Shown one piece after another: positions 5,689 to 5,710 of a stretch of DNA of 5,710 nt; positions within the stretch are counted from its first letter, which is position 1, and each line of letters opens with the position of its first letter. Source of the DNA: Cyanobacteria bacterium UBA11370 (lineage in GTDB: Bacteria; Cyanobacteriota; Cyanobacteriia; Cyanobacteriales; Coleofasciculaceae); contig DNGI01000419.1 of assembly GCA_003486645.1 (NCBI GenBank), positions 2,280 through 7,989 on the forward strand. Reading direction: 5' to 3'. The notes below the pieces were generated by a model. That model had not been told where the DNA came from. It made no database searches and was given only the letters and a program-made list of their open reading frames with translations. Both the position numbers and the translations under genes were made by a program.

Positions 5689-5710
5689 GGTGGGGAGTGG
5701 GGGGAGAGGG
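5689..5710 (+). repeat. G-tract repeat running off the right edge
   Basis: The plus strand ends in G-runs of 2, 4, 6 and 3 separated by T, AGT and AGA-type spacers, like the G-rich repeats at 1-25 and 3930-3957. It is cut by the window edge, so unit and copy number cannot be given. Confidence 0.5.

Larger units (their letters stand above)
5575..5710. other. Upstream region of the helicase-like gene; no gene seen
   Basis: This 136-nt end segment should hold the promoter of the minus-strand helicase-like gene. On minus, CATAAT (complement of 5665-5670) could be a -10 box, but no good -35 lies 16-18 nt before it. The last 22 bases are a G-tract repeat, listed separately. No convincing coding region begins here. 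Confidence 0.4.

Noticed and set aside
5605..5710. A plus-strand open frame starting Met-Asp-Met-Arg and open to the window edge
   Set aside because: It has no ribosome binding site, overlaps the expected promoter of the minus-strand gene, runs into a G-tract repeat and resembles no family I know. It cannot be judged from 35 codons.

Overview
The window is cyanobacterial DNA. It encodes a ChlD magnesium chelatase subunit, it carries six exact copies of the cyanobacterial octamer GCGATCGC (HIP1) in 5.7 kb where chance would give about 0.1, and its intergenic spaces hold a heptanucleotide tandem repeat and G-tract repeats of the kind common in cyanobacteria. The repeat style suggests a filamentous or otherwise repeat-rich lineage, but the genus cannot be told from this sequence.

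Layout. Bases 1-1378 (minus strand) hold the first 459 codons of chlD; the gene runs off the left edge before its C-terminal integrin-I (VWA) domain. Immediately upstream of it on the same strand, 76 nt away, is a complete GT1-family glycosyltransferase (1455-2744) resembling zeaxanthin glucosyltransferase (CrtX) and MGT-type enzymes. A compact divergent intergenic region (2745-2814) separates this from a plus-strand YihY/BrkB-family six-helix membrane protein (2845-3891, annotated start moved inward on ribosome-binding-site evidence). A 159-nt convergent intergenic region follows, with a G-tract nonamer repeat, a long imperfect hairpin and four heptamer units that end exactly at the next stop codon. 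Bases 4051-5574 (minus strand) encode a 507-residue protein with a DinG/XPD-like helicase C-terminal domain whose nucleotide-binding motifs look degenerate. The last 136 nt hold an inverted repeat, a weak promoter-like element and the start of another G-tract repeat.

How they relate. The glycosyltransferase and chlD could be one transcription unit, which would couple glycosylation of a lipid or carotenoid to chlorophyll synthesis, but this is inference from spacing only. The membrane protein and the helicase-like protein show no evident functional link to them; they look like chromosomal housekeeping neighbours. I see no CRISPR array, transposase, prophage, tRNA or rRNA. The most interesting signals are the apparent pseudo-helicase and the G-rich repeat lying inside the chlD reading frame at the window edge.
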